A stretch of 64,000 bases of DNA from Desulfosporosinus cupriresistens. Its GTDB lineage: Bacteria; Bacillota; Desulfitobacteriia; Desulfitobacteriales; Desulfitobacteriaceae. Both the position numbers and the translations under genes were made by a program. The stretch lies in NCBI RefSeq assembly GCF_001707885.1, contig NZ_MASS01000001.1, positions 62,001 through 126,000 of the forward strand, given 5' to 3'. Each line of letters opens with the position of its first letter. Positions within the stretch are counted from its first letter, which is position 1. Below, piece after piece: positions 18,870-26,121 of the stretch. The notes under the pieces are model-generated. The model worked only from the letters and a program-made list of their open reading frames with translations, was not told where the DNA came from and made no database searches.

Positions 18870-19283
18870 TTATTTTTCTAAAAGTTTTTCAAGTTTTTTT
18901 AGGATTCTTCTTTTACGGTCATTGATCGTCATCAAAGGTGTTCCTGTTTCCACTGATAATTTACGTTCACTTTTGCCCTTGAAAAACAACGAATAAATCA
19001 GCAGCCGTTCCTGTTCGGTCAGCATTTCCATCGCCACGGTCAACCTGGAAAGCATCTCGGCCTTGATAAGCTTGTCCTCCGCAGATTCCTGTGTCTGCGC
19101 TAATAAGTAATCTATCTGAATGCCTTTTTCCTCGCATTCTTCATAGGATAGATTATTTCGCTCGGAAAGCTTGTCCAAATAGGATTCGCGCTCTTTATTT
19201 TGATAATATGCCTTGTAAACTTCCTCGGTTACCGGGATTCGCTTCTTATTGACAAGCAGGGTGTATGTTTTGTCCTCCTGCAT
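18870..19283 (-). CDS. Sigma-70 region-4-like regulator of the mobile element
   Basis: This is a 137-residue helical, charged protein. Its C-terminal half (about residues 70-137) has LTEQERLLIYSLFFKGKSERKL and a helix-turn-helix ending NDRKRRILKKLEKLLEK, as in sigma region 4. Region 2 is not evident. Such truncated sigma-like proteins are common regulators in clostridial conjugative or integrative elements. ATG 19283 is preceded by GGAGG. Confidence 0.8.
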   Translation of the reverse strand: MQEDKTYTLLVNKKRIPVTEEVYKAYYQNKERESYLDKLSERNNLSYEECEEKGIQIDYLLAQTQESAEDKLIKAEMLSRLTVAMEMLTEQERLLIYSLFFKGKSERKLSVETGTPLMTINDRKRRILKKLEKLLEK

Positions 19284-19419
19284 TTTGATTTCCTCCGTTT
19301 CTGATTTGTGAATTTCTCAAAACCAGAAATGGAGGGAGGAGAGCGGCACCCTACCGACTTGGCAAGGGTGTCAAAGTATTTAATTGCAATCTGCGGTCGA
19401 AAATTTTGATTTTTTGTCA

Positions 19420-19457
19420 AATAAAAAAACGCAATTTGCGACAAACAAATTGCGTTT
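19420..19457 (-). terminator. Strong intrinsic terminator upstream of the sigma-like gene
   Basis: Perfect 12-base arms (AAACGCAATTTG, CAAATTGCGTTT) have a 7-base loop. On the minus strand the hairpin is followed by a run of T residues. It would stop minus-strand transcription coming from the riboswitch side before it reaches the element genes. Confidence 0.85.
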
Positions 19458-19460
19458 TTA

Positions 19461-19660
19461 TGGCTTGTATGAGGTGTATTGAATTGTAAAATTGTTGGTG
19501 TCTGCGTGGAAGTCCGCAGAGATCTAAGGTACCTATCCGTGTCGGAGAAATTGATCTCTGCATGATAAGTGCCTTTGTATCTTCTTAGTTCAGCTACTCT
19601 AGCCTTTCTATTATTATTAAAATTCCATTTGCCATTTGCCAGCACCTCACTCACATGAAA
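19461..19660 (-). other. Short leader or small RNA with nested hairpins, possible tiny ORF
   Basis: The stretch between the c-di-GMP riboswitch and the terminator at 19420-19457 has competing stems on the minus strand: GCAGAGATC with GATCTCTGC, and TCTGCG with CGCAGA, which share bases. A frame starting at GTG 19654 reads into the terminator hairpin, so it is unlikely to be a full gene. GAGGTG followed by an ATG could start a 13-codon peptide. I cannot decide between small RNA, leader peptide and decayed gene. Confidence 0.35.
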
Positions 19661-19750
19661 TGAAAAATAAGGCTGTAACGGTCATATTTTATTGAAATAT
19701 GTCATTGTATTACTGGCATCAAATTATGAAATTTCCTCGTTAAGTCTAAA

Positions 19751-19782
19751 ACGCAAAAACCTGCCACTAAGGGCAGGTTTAG
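19751..19782 (-). terminator. Riboswitch-controlled terminator
   Basis: The minus strand reads AAACCTGCC, a 6-base loop, GGCAGGTTT and then TTGCGTTTT, an intrinsic terminator hairpin. Its 5' arm and loop contain the 3' strand of the riboswitch P1 helix (TGCCCTTAG), so P1 and the terminator exclude each other. Confidence 0.8.
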
Positions 19783-19882
19783 ACCCGTTGTCTCTGCGGT
19801 AGCCAGGCTATCATAGTGCTGGTAAGCACCTTAGACCCTATGGCTTTGCGTCCCTGTCTTTTGACAGGTTTGCCCTTAGCGC
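19762..19882 (-). promoter_or_regulatory. Cyclic di-GMP-I (GEMM) riboswitch, predicted ON switch
   Basis: On the minus strand the GEMM-I signature is complete: CTAAGGGCAAACC, a small hairpin, GGACGCAAAGCCA with GGGTCT, then a second hairpin and ATAGCCTGGCTACCG. P1 forms from GCTAAGGGCA and TGCCCTTAG. Ligand binding stabilises P1, which removes bases needed by the overlapping terminator, so c-di-GMP should permit read-through. The downstream target is unclear: a second terminator lies at 19420-19457 before the sigma-like gene. The original target may have been displaced by insertion of the mobile element. Confidence 0.9.
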
Positions 19883-19893
19883 TGATAATTTAA

Positions 19894-19909
19894 TTGTTAT
19901 TTATAACAA
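19894..19909. promoter_or_regulatory. Palindrome in the riboswitch promoter region
   Basis: TTGTTAT-TT-ATAACAA is a perfect 7-base-arm palindrome about 12 bases upstream of the riboswitch 5' end. It overlaps an AT-rich -10-like region and is a candidate operator. No regulator is identified. Confidence 0.4.
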
Positions 19910-20109
19910 CGCAACAATTATTTGTGTTGAGAAGAAACACCGAAGGAATCTTTCATCCATAATAGATTGAGTTTATGAATAAATTTACTCTTTTTCGTTT
20001 ATCAAGGGAGTAAATTTATCCCGGCGGGATGACCGCATGTCCAACCCGAACTGGTCTAATCTGGCCTCCCTCCGACTGACATTGTATAATTCACAAATTC
20101 AGAAAGAAT
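19910..20109. other. Intergenic stretch without a gene
   Basis: No credible frame, promoter pair or RNA was found. It contains an AT-rich inverted repeat with 11-base arms (TAAATTTACTC and GAGTAAATTTA, about 19980-20017). The boundary between the mobile element and the chromosome should lie in or near 19.3-20.1 kb, but no attachment core can be identified without the other end. Confidence 0.4.
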
Positions 20110-20159
20110 CGCCTAGATACTTAGACACTTGTCATCTATGCCCTCATTATATCTAGGCG
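20110..20159 (-). terminator. Terminator-like inverted repeat beyond the PDGLE gene
   Basis: Ten-base perfect arms (CGCCTAGATA, TATCTAGGCG) flank a 30-base loop, followed on the minus strand by ATTCTTTC. It lies downstream of the decayed cbiM/PDGLE pair. The long loop makes it a weak terminator candidate. Confidence 0.4.
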
Positions 20160-20221
20160 AAAGAGAAGGTATGTCAGATCCTGCCTAGGGAATCCAACAT
20201 AAGGGATTCGCTAAGTGATAA

Positions 20222-20518
20222 TCAACTTTGAGCTTGTCTTTTTTTACTAACAAAACGTCCAATAGCAAAAGTTATTAAACCTATAACTAACACTCCTACA
20301 AACGCCGATAAAAGGAAACCAAGCGCCTGTTGCCAGAATGTTTGGTCGTATCCTGCAATGCCATAGTCTTTGAGTACTGCATGATTCCAAAAATCACCAA
20401 ATTTTTGGAATCCCTCTGGAACAAATCCGAGTCTTGACTGTATGTCCTCTCCGCCCCATTCTCCCCAAGCAGTTCCTGATGCCAGAAGCCTCAATGGAGT
20501 AAATACAGCAATGACCAA
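20222..20518 (-). CDS. PDGLE-domain protein, metal ECF transporter small subunit (remnant operon)
   Basis: About 98 residues are seen: a membrane segment, an extracytoplasmic loop and a C-terminal membrane helix ending FVSKKRQAQS. This is the PDGLE layout, the CbiN-like subunit that partners CbiM/NikM in cobalt or nickel ECF transporters. The only standard start is TTG 20518, but the frame stays open for about 20 further codons and overlaps the cbiM remnant's stop, so the true start is uncertain. No Q and O genes follow, so the transporter is incomplete. Confidence 0.65.
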   Translation of the reverse strand: MVIAVFTPLRLLASGTAWGEWGGEDIQSRLGFVPEGFQKFGDFWNHAVLKDYGIAGYDQTFWQQALGFLLSAFVGVLVIGLITFAIGRFVSKKRQAQS

Positions 20519-20576
20519 TAACCCAATGACATACTTTCTTAAACTAAAAGAAGGATTTTTACTTTCTGAATTATTC

Positions 20577-20865
20577 CTCAGTTCAATAAAGCTGGATCGG
20601 AACGTTGCAAATAAGCAATGACCATTGCAGTTACCACAGCCTCGACCGGCCCTGCTACGATCGCATGAACAAAAAGCATTGCCGATACAGCCACACTCAG
20701 TCCATAGGGGCTATAAAGCGGAGTCCCGTTAGCTGTATGACAATAGGGGAATGTTCTTAGCACTTAGTGTTTTAGAGGTTTTCTTAGCTGCAATTGCTAA
20801 GACAGATGCACTTACAATCCCCATCACATCTGTTTGTGGACTCAATACCCGTCTGGAATATGCAT
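20577..20865 (-). pseudogene. cbiM: Decayed cbiM/nikM with frameshift and internal deletion
   Basis: ATG 20865 begins MHIPDGY, the canonical start of a CbiM-type substrate subunit. One T is missing from the following TTT, and the frame is restored only by assuming that base. About 40 codons later the sequence jumps to the C-terminal part (NGTPLYSPYGLSVAV to RSDPALLN), so roughly 120 residues of the membrane core are gone. The protein cannot work. Its upstream leader is the same nickel-gene leader family found at 51.4, 54.4 and 60.4 kb, and the leader-to-ATG segment is alignable with that of the intact cbiM at 54.3 kb, so the two are paralogues. Confidence 0.85.
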
Positions 20866-20954
20866 ACTAAAACTCTTCCTCTTTCTCTTATTTGAGCGAG
20901 TGCTTCATTTTTGTGGTTAGGTATTTATATTGACACACCTTCCTTTCAGGCAAA

Positions 20955-21053
20955 TAAAAAAGACCACAAAGTAGACTCTAACGAGTCAAACCTCCATGGT
21001 CTTTGCAAACACCTTCATGGTCTTGCTCTGCAATATCATTTTTCAATAATATA
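20955..21053 (-). promoter_or_regulatory. Ni-gene leader, copy 1 (tandem hairpins plus terminator)
   Basis: The minus strand reads ATGATATTGC, then AAGACCATGAAGGT, GTTTGC, AAAGACCATGGAGGT, a GACTC/GAGTC hairpin and TGGTCTTTTTT. ACC-AUGAA-GGU and ACC-AUGGA-GGU can each form a small hairpin. The final TGGTCTT arm can pair back to AAGACCA and terminate transcription. GAAAGGAAGGTG follows, as in the other copies. Bases 21018-20986 also encode the peptide MKVFAKTMEV and a stop. It lies upstream of the decayed cbiM. Confidence 0.8.
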
Positions 21054-21059
21054 ACAAAT

Positions 21060-21089
21060 ATTCTACAATCACTTGCAAAATCCTGCCAA
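21060..21089 (-). promoter_or_regulatory. Promoter of leader copy 1
   Basis: TTGGCA and TAGAAT are separated by 18 bases on the minus strand, just upstream of the leader. The same TTGGCAGGA...TAGAAT pair, with the same spacing, precedes leader copy 3, which supports a real sigma-A promoter. Confidence 0.65.
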
Positions 21090-21435
21090 ATAATTCCTTG
21101 TTATAAAATTAATAATTTTCACTTAGGGATCACGACAACCTTATCAATCTTTAGGATCGGTCAATAGTTGATAGTTATTTTGTAGTACCATAACCTGCTT
21201 CCCACAACATACTTCCATGACTTGGCAACTTCGAATTAATGAAGGAAAAAGTTGGAACAACAAGGGCGGATGAGTTTAACAAGGCTGATTCTACTGAATC
21301 GGTTTCAGGATTTTTACTCTTGTGATAGTTTTTGTAACACTATAGACTAGGAGCAAAGCCAATATCTCTTCATGGTAATGGTAGTGCCAATATCCATCAC
21401 CTTCATCTAATAGCTGAAATATAGGAGGCAATTTA
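21090..21435. other. Intergenic stretch without a supported gene
   Basis: I see only a short plus-strand frame (21239-21325, 28 codons) with no ribosome site. AGGAGGC at about 21423 serves the downstream isomerase gene. No terminator or RNA family is recognised. Confidence 0.5.
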
Positions 21436-22251
21436 ATGAGACATCAATATCCACTGGGGATATTTTCTTGGTTTGGTTTTGTACTTCCTTTTCAAGAGAG
21501 GATCAGATTAATCAAAGAAGCTGGATTTGCCGCGACCTCTATCTGGTGGGAAGATGAAGACACTCCATGGCGGGTCAAGAAGGAGAGTATGCCTCAGTTG
21601 GTCAGAGATATGGGTTTAGTATTAGAAAATTTGCATGTCCCTTATAATAACTCTAATGCGTTGTGGTCAGAGCACGAGTACGTGAGATTCGAATTTATCC
21701 AAAGACATATCCGGTGGCTTAATGATTGTGCAAACCATCATATACCGATGATGGTCATGCATTTGACAGAAGGCGTCAACCCTCCAGCGCCAAATGATTA
21801 TGGCGCAAAAAGCTTGTTAGAACTCGTGAAGCTTGCCGAGGAACTTGGGGTAATGATCGCCATCGAAAATACCCGAAGAAGTGATAATGTTCCCTATTTG
21901 CTCTCCAAAATTCAATCGAACTACTTGGGTTTTTGTTATGATAGTTCTCATCACTTTCTATCGGACAAACAGGACTTCAATCTACTTGACAATTTTGGAG
22001 AGCGGCTTGTAGCGACTCATTTGTCGGATAATGACGGACTCGAAGACCGGCATTGGTTACCTGGGCATGGCATTATTGATTGGGTTATGGTAGCCCAACA
22101 CTTTCCAACGGGTTATCCAGGGTGCTTGACGCTGGAAGCTTATCCGACGACTGAGGAACACGAGGAGTCTCCTGAAAACTATCTTAAAAGAGCCATTCAA
22201 AAAGTAAAAAATGTGCGCGATCTATTAGACATAGAAGGTTTACCCAGGTAG
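21436..22251 (+). CDS. Sugar phosphate isomerase/epimerase family protein (TIM barrel)
   Basis: This 271-residue protein resembles xylose isomerase-like TIM barrels. It has GFAATSIWWEDED near the start, VMIAIENTR in the middle, GFCYDSSHHF with a likely metal-binding Asp and His pair, then VATHLSDNDG and LTLEAYP near the end, all at expected barrel strands. It probably binds a divalent metal and isomerises or epimerises a sugar-like substrate, which cannot be specified. Start ATG 21436 has AGGAGG 7 bases upstream. It stands alone on the plus strand. Confidence 0.82.
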   Translation: MRHQYPLGIFSWFGFVLPFQERIRLIKEAGFAATSIWWEDEDTPWRVKKESMPQLVRDMGLVLENLHVPYNNSNALWSEHEYVRFEFIQRHIRWLNDCANHHIPMMVMHLTEGVNPPAPNDYGAKSLLELVKLAEELGVMIAIENTRRSDNVPYLLSKIQSNYLGFCYDSSHHFLSDKQDFNLLDNFGERLVATHLSDNDGLEDRHWLPGHGIIDWVMVAQHFPTGYPGCLTLEAYPTTEEHEESPENYLKRAIQKVKNVRDLLDIEGLPR

Positions 22252-22327
22252 CGTGGATGCACATAGTAGCTTTTTCACCCACGGAGTTGAACGTGATTTT
22301 GAAGGCGGAGTTATTGACTTGGATTTT

Positions 22328-22747
22328 CTAGGATCTGAGTTTTTTTCTAAAAAGATACTTTTCGCGTCTTTTTCTAAGTTGTCTAACCCAATTGCCATTG
22401 TCTTCATACATCTCACCCCCTAGTGTTCTAATCATACGTGTGCCATTTACCGTCTTAGCCTCAGGTACACCGTAAAAGGAATTGGTTAACTGAGTAAGTA
22501 TTGTAATTACTCGATTTTTTCTCACGATGAGCACGACCTGCTGACCCTCTTGTGTAGGATCTGGGGCTAAATAGTACTTAGTGCCTCTTTTCATTTTGTT
22601 CAATATACAAGCTACCTCATCAGCGTCCTCAAAAGAAACCTCGTGAGCAGTTTGTAACCACTTCTCCATAAAGCGGTTAACTATGAGTGGGTCTAACCCA
22701 AGTCTGCAGACAACACCTTCTAAGCTATGAACTGTGGCTGTAATCAT
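22328..22747 (-). CDS. Unrecognised 139-residue protein
   Basis: A soluble basic protein, ending in WVRQLRKRREKYLFRKKL. It starts at ATG 22747 behind GGAG; ATG 22762 is an alternative. It has no transmembrane segment or known motif. It lies 87 bases downstream of the ECF S-component gene on the same strand, so it may be co-transcribed with the predicted vitamin transporter. No function is proposed. Confidence 0.65.
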   Translation of the reverse strand: MITATVHSLEGVVCRLGLDPLIVNRFMEKWLQTAHEVSFEDADEVACILNKMKRGTKYYLAPDPTQEGQQVVLIVRKNRVITILTQLTNSFYGVPEAKTVNGTRMIRTLGGEMYEDNGNWVRQLRKRREKYLFRKKLRS

Positions 22748-22849
22748 GACATATCGCTCCATCCACTAAGTTATTTACACATATGTACGCTTTATAATTA
22801 GAAATACACTTCTCAAGTGAAGCACTATCACAGCTTCCTAAGCATATGC

Positions 22850-23551
22850 TCATTCCATCAAGCCAAATTTAGTTTTTATTCGGTCTAGCTTTTTTAGCCA
22901 AGGTTTTGCCAACACAAAAAGAAAGATTAGGGTTGATACTGCATGAGTAAAATCAAACCAAAAACTTGATATGTAAGCCGCTACTATAGCCTGCCAAGTA
23001 ATAGGATTGATAAATCCGATAATATACCAGAGGTTCATGACCCATCCAAAGGCAAACCCGGCTACTAGTCCATAGATTGATAAGCTTAATTTCCCTTTGA
23101 GAAAACCTGCATTTTTCAATATCCCTGCGACAAAACCGATCATCCCCCAACAGAACATTTGCCACGGGGTCCATGGACCTTGTCCAAAAAATAAATTCGA
23201 GGCCACTGCCGCTGTCGCACCTGTCAAAAATCCTGCCTCAGGTCCAAACGCCATAGCGCTGATAATTATAATGGCTGAAGTCGGCTTAAAATTGGGAATT
23301 GGGGCAAAAGCAACCCGTCCTAAGGCCGCCAGAGCAGCCATGACAGCAATAACTACCAATTCTCTGGCTTCCGGCCTACGTTTTTCAAACCTTAAGAAGA
23401 AGGGAACCATCGCCACGATCACAAATATCACACTTAATAAACCGTAGTTCTTATCCCCGTTTAACGTAGATAGCATCAACAACAACGGTAATAAAATGAT
23501 TAACATAATTCTTACTACTTTTGTGTATTTGCTTATATGCTTAGCTTGCAT
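22850..23551 (-). CDS. ECF transporter S component (predicted corrinoid or related vitamin)
   Basis: This 233-residue protein has about six membrane helices. The segment 'AFGPEAGFLTGATAAVASN' and the following GQGPWTPWQMFCWG are typical of ECF S components. It overlaps the end of the fused ATPase gene by 19 bases and completes an S-A-A-T set. The operon includes a DUF4430 lipoprotein and lies downstream of a cobalamin-riboswitch gene with two related domains, so a corrinoid is the most likely substrate. That is inference from context; the S-component sequence itself does not prove it. Confidence 0.82.
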   Translation of the reverse strand: MQAKHISKYTKVVRIMLIILLPLLLMLSTLNGDKNYGLLSVIFVIVAMVPFFLRFEKRRPEARELVVIAVMAALAALGRVAFAPIPNFKPTSAIIIISAMAFGPEAGFLTGATAAVASNLFFGQGPWTPWQMFCWGMIGFVAGILKNAGFLKGKLSLSIYGLVAGFAFGWVMNLWYIIGFINPITWQAIVAAYISSFWFDFTHAVSTLIFLFVLAKPWLKKLDRIKTKFGLME

Positions 23552-25206
23552 AGTGCAATCACGTCCTCACAAGTCACTGCCTTGGGGAATATTCCTCTGG
23601 CCATCCGGTTGGCAGCTGTCGTATAAAAATTGTTTCCTGCAAAAAACTCCTTCGCTTTTCCTTCTGATACAATATTTCCGTCAAACATCATGGCACATTG
23701 ATCAGCATACTCCGCCGCAAATTCGATATCATGAGTTACAATAACTATCGCAACATCTTGGCCGCCTAACTTTTTTAAGATTTCACCTAATTCTTCCTTA
23801 GACTCTGCATCAAGCCCCTTGGTCGGCTCATCTAATAACACAATTTTGGGTTTTAATAATAAAAGCTTGGCGAGTGCCACTTTTTGCTGCTCTCCACCAC
23901 TTAAATCATACGGATGTCGTTCAAAAAATTTAGTGATTCTCAATTCTTTGGCAATCCTGTCAATTTCAGCGCTTAGAGTATCCTTATCCAGTCTAAGCAT
24001 CATTGCCGCCTCTTCCAGATCCCCTAAGACAGTATCACAAACAAATAAAGCGGCTGGATTTTGAGGTAAGAGAGCAAGATTGTTTCGATAAAGTTCTCCA
24101 GCTTGGAAAGCCTCTATTTTTTTACCGTTAATGACAACCTTTCCTCGATACTGTTTTAGTAATCCTGAAATCACGCCTAGCATGGTCGTTTTACCGGTTC
24201 CGTTGCCACCTAACACACAGAGTATTTCCCCCGAGTAGGCCTTAAGCGAAAATCCCCGCAAAATGTCATCCCCTGCCTTGGAATACTTAAACCATATTTC
24301 TTCCGCTGCAATGACAGGCTTTTGCTTTTGAGCTCGATCTTTCACTTGATCATCGAAGATTTTCTCGACTGGGGTCATATATTCAGCGAGCCATTTTCTC
24401 CCGTCCCGCACGCTTAAAGGACAATGATTGCCCAAACTTATCTCGCTATAAATCCGAATTGCAGATGGCAATCCTTTAAACATAGTCTGTTTATGATGAT
24501 TATTGGCTAATAGTTTGGCTGTTTGCTCTGGTGTATCAAAGCAAACGATTGCTCCTTTTTGCATGACCACAATTCTATTAGCCATAAGGAATACTTCTTC
24601 AAGTCTATGTTCTGTTAAAATGACGGTAACTGCTAATTCTTTATTTATTTTAGCGATCGTTGCTAAAAAATCTTGAGCCGCAATGGGATCGAGCTGAGCC
24701 GTTGGTTCGTCCAAGATTAGCAGCTTTGGTTGCATGGCCATCACCGAGGCTAAATTCAAGAGTTGTTTTTGTCCGCCGGACAATTCGTCAACCGATTTTC
24801 TAAACCAGCCATCGATGCCAAAGAAGCTGGCCATTTCGGCCACCTTACGACGAATTTCGGAAGTACTTATCCCTAAATTTTCCAGACCAAACGCCAATTC
24901 ATGCCAAACGGTATCTGTCACCAGCTGATTTTCTGGATTCTGCATCACAAATCCAATTTCAGAAGCCGCCACTCTTTGATCTAATTTTTCAATATCTACC
25001 CCTCTATAATATAACGTACCCACCTTACTACCATGCGGTGTAATCTCACGCTTAATATGCCGTAAAAGGGTGCTCTTGCCACAACCTGACTCGCCACATA
25101 CTAAAACAAACTCGCCTTCCTTAATCTCTAAGTTCACACTTTCGAGTGCTCTTTCCTGGGTATTAGGATAGGAAAAGCTCAAGTTTTCTATTTGTAAGCA
25201 CGCCAT
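23533..25206 (-). CDS. ECF transporter double ATPase (EcfA-EcfA' fusion)
   Basis: The 557-residue protein contains two ABC ATPase domains. The first has Walker A GESGCGKST near residue 39, signature LSGGQKQ near 142 and Walker B LLILDEPTAQLD. The second has Walker A GGNGTGKTT near 334, signature LSGGEQQK and IVLLDEPTKGLD. A linker near 255-300 joins them. It energises the EcfT/S complex at the cytoplasmic face. It overlaps both the upstream ecfT and the downstream S gene by about 19 bases. Confidence 0.93.
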   Translation of the reverse strand: MACLQIENLSFSYPNTQERALESVNLEIKEGEFVLVCGESGCGKSTLLRHIKREITPHGSKVGTLYYRGVDIEKLDQRVAASEIGFVMQNPENQLVTDTVWHELAFGLENLGISTSEIRRKVAEMASFFGIDGWFRKSVDELSGGQKQLLNLASVMAMQPKLLILDEPTAQLDPIAAQDFLATIAKINKELAVTVILTEHRLEEVFLMANRIVVMQKGAIVCFDTPEQTAKLLANNHHKQTMFKGLPSAIRIYSEISLGNHCPLSVRDGRKWLAEYMTPVEKIFDDQVKDRAQKQKPVIAAEEIWFKYSKAGDDILRGFSLKAYSGEILCVLGGNGTGKTTMLGVISGLLKQYRGKVVINGKKIEAFQAGELYRNNLALLPQNPAALFVCDTVLGDLEEAAMMLRLDKDTLSAEIDRIAKELRITKFFERHPYDLSGGEQQKVALAKLLLLKPKIVLLDEPTKGLDAESKEELGEILKKLGGQDVAIVIVTHDIEFAAEYADQCAMMFDGNIVSEGKAKEFFAGNNFYTTAANRMARGIFPKAVTCEDVIALCKLSI

Positions 25207-26066
25207 TTGCAGCTCTCCCTTACTTCAATAATAATCGGCAAAAACGCTAATACTGCAAATACTATATATAGGACAATAACCTGGGGTGATAAATTCAAAG
25301 GTCTGATTGACGGATAAAATTGCATTGTCCCGTATCCTGCGAAATACCCCACAAAGCATATGCCCGCTAGTACGCTAATCAGGCCTAATAACAAGCCATC
25401 CCGCTTATCAAATTTAAAGAGTGAAAAAGTCGTTCTGTTTTTTAGTCCATACCCTCTAGCCTTCATTGAATCTGCCGTTTCAAGCGCATCCTCCATTGAC
25501 CAGCTCAGCATTATGGATATGACTCTCATGCCCTTTTTAACTCTCTCACTTAGACTTCCTGTTCTTTGATCCAACCCTATTGTATGTTGAGCATTAGATA
25601 TGGTTTTCAGTTGATATTTTAACTTGGAAATCATTCTAATGGTCATTGTAATCAGCAGGGCTGCCGCCGGAGTCAGCTTGGCAAACAAATATAAAAATTT
25701 ATCCGCTGTAATAACTTTACTGTAACAAGAGAACCAGGCCAGAATGGCGATCAGAGACGCCGCCGAACATATTCCATACAGTATAGCTTCTAAGGTAATG
25801 GGATTGTCCATGAAGAGAAACAACGTTGTTCTTCCTCGATGATTAAATAAAGGATTGCTAACTGCGATTAATAAAAACATGGGGAGGTAAACTAAGAGAC
25901 TTAACTTCACGCCCCTTCCCCCATTCAAAATGAAAGAGAAAATTAGGGCTGAAATTAAGGTTACCCCCAAAAAAACCGGCTGCATAAAAAGCATCGTAAA
26001 AACTACCATTACTGCAAAAAACACAAAGCTTACTGCTGGATGAAACGCTGAGAATGCTCTGTTCAA
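25188..26066 (-). CDS. ECF transporter transmembrane component (EcfT)
   Basis: This 292-residue integral membrane protein of the CbiQ/EcfT family has hydrophobic helices at the N-terminus and again near 235-280. The coupling helix 'SWSMEDALETADSMKARGYG' near residues 190-208 carries the conserved Ala-Arg-Gly of the family. It links the ATPases to the S component. The likely start is TTG 26066 behind AGGGAG. Confidence 0.88.
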   Translation of the reverse strand: MNRAFSAFHPAVSFVFFAVMVVFTMLFMQPVFLGVTLISALIFSFILNGGRGVKLSLLVYLPMFLLIAVSNPLFNHRGRTTLFLFMDNPITLEAILYGICSAASLIAILAWFSCYSKVITADKFLYLFAKLTPAAALLITMTIRMISKLKYQLKTISNAQHTIGLDQRTGSLSERVKKGMRVISIMLSWSMEDALETADSMKARGYGLKNRTTFSLFKFDKRDGLLLGLISVLAGICFVGYFAGYGTMQFYPSIRPLNLSPQVIVLYIVFAVLAFLPIIIEVRESCKWRAYK

Positions 26067-26121
26067 AGGCTGCTCTCTCCCTTACTTCCGTAGCCACTTT
26101 CGACCCTCTTCACTCTCCCGA

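Noticed and set aside
19229..19654. A 141-codon minus-strand frame between the c-di-GMP riboswitch and the sigma-like gene
   Set aside because: It runs through a perfect terminator hairpin and overlaps the sigma-like gene start; the product has no family and compositional bias of non-coding DNA.
20955..21053. The repeated leader as an insertion-sequence end or miniature transposon
   Set aside because: Copies are oriented with the downstream gene, lie at promoter-proximal positions only, and show compensatory changes in the terminator stem; no target-site duplication is visible.
23533..25206. Assigning the ECF transporter with DUF4430 to cobalt rather than a vitamin
   Set aside because: The S component is not CbiM-like (no MHI/MHM chelating N-terminus); DUF4430 partners and the upstream B12 riboswitch fit corrinoid better.
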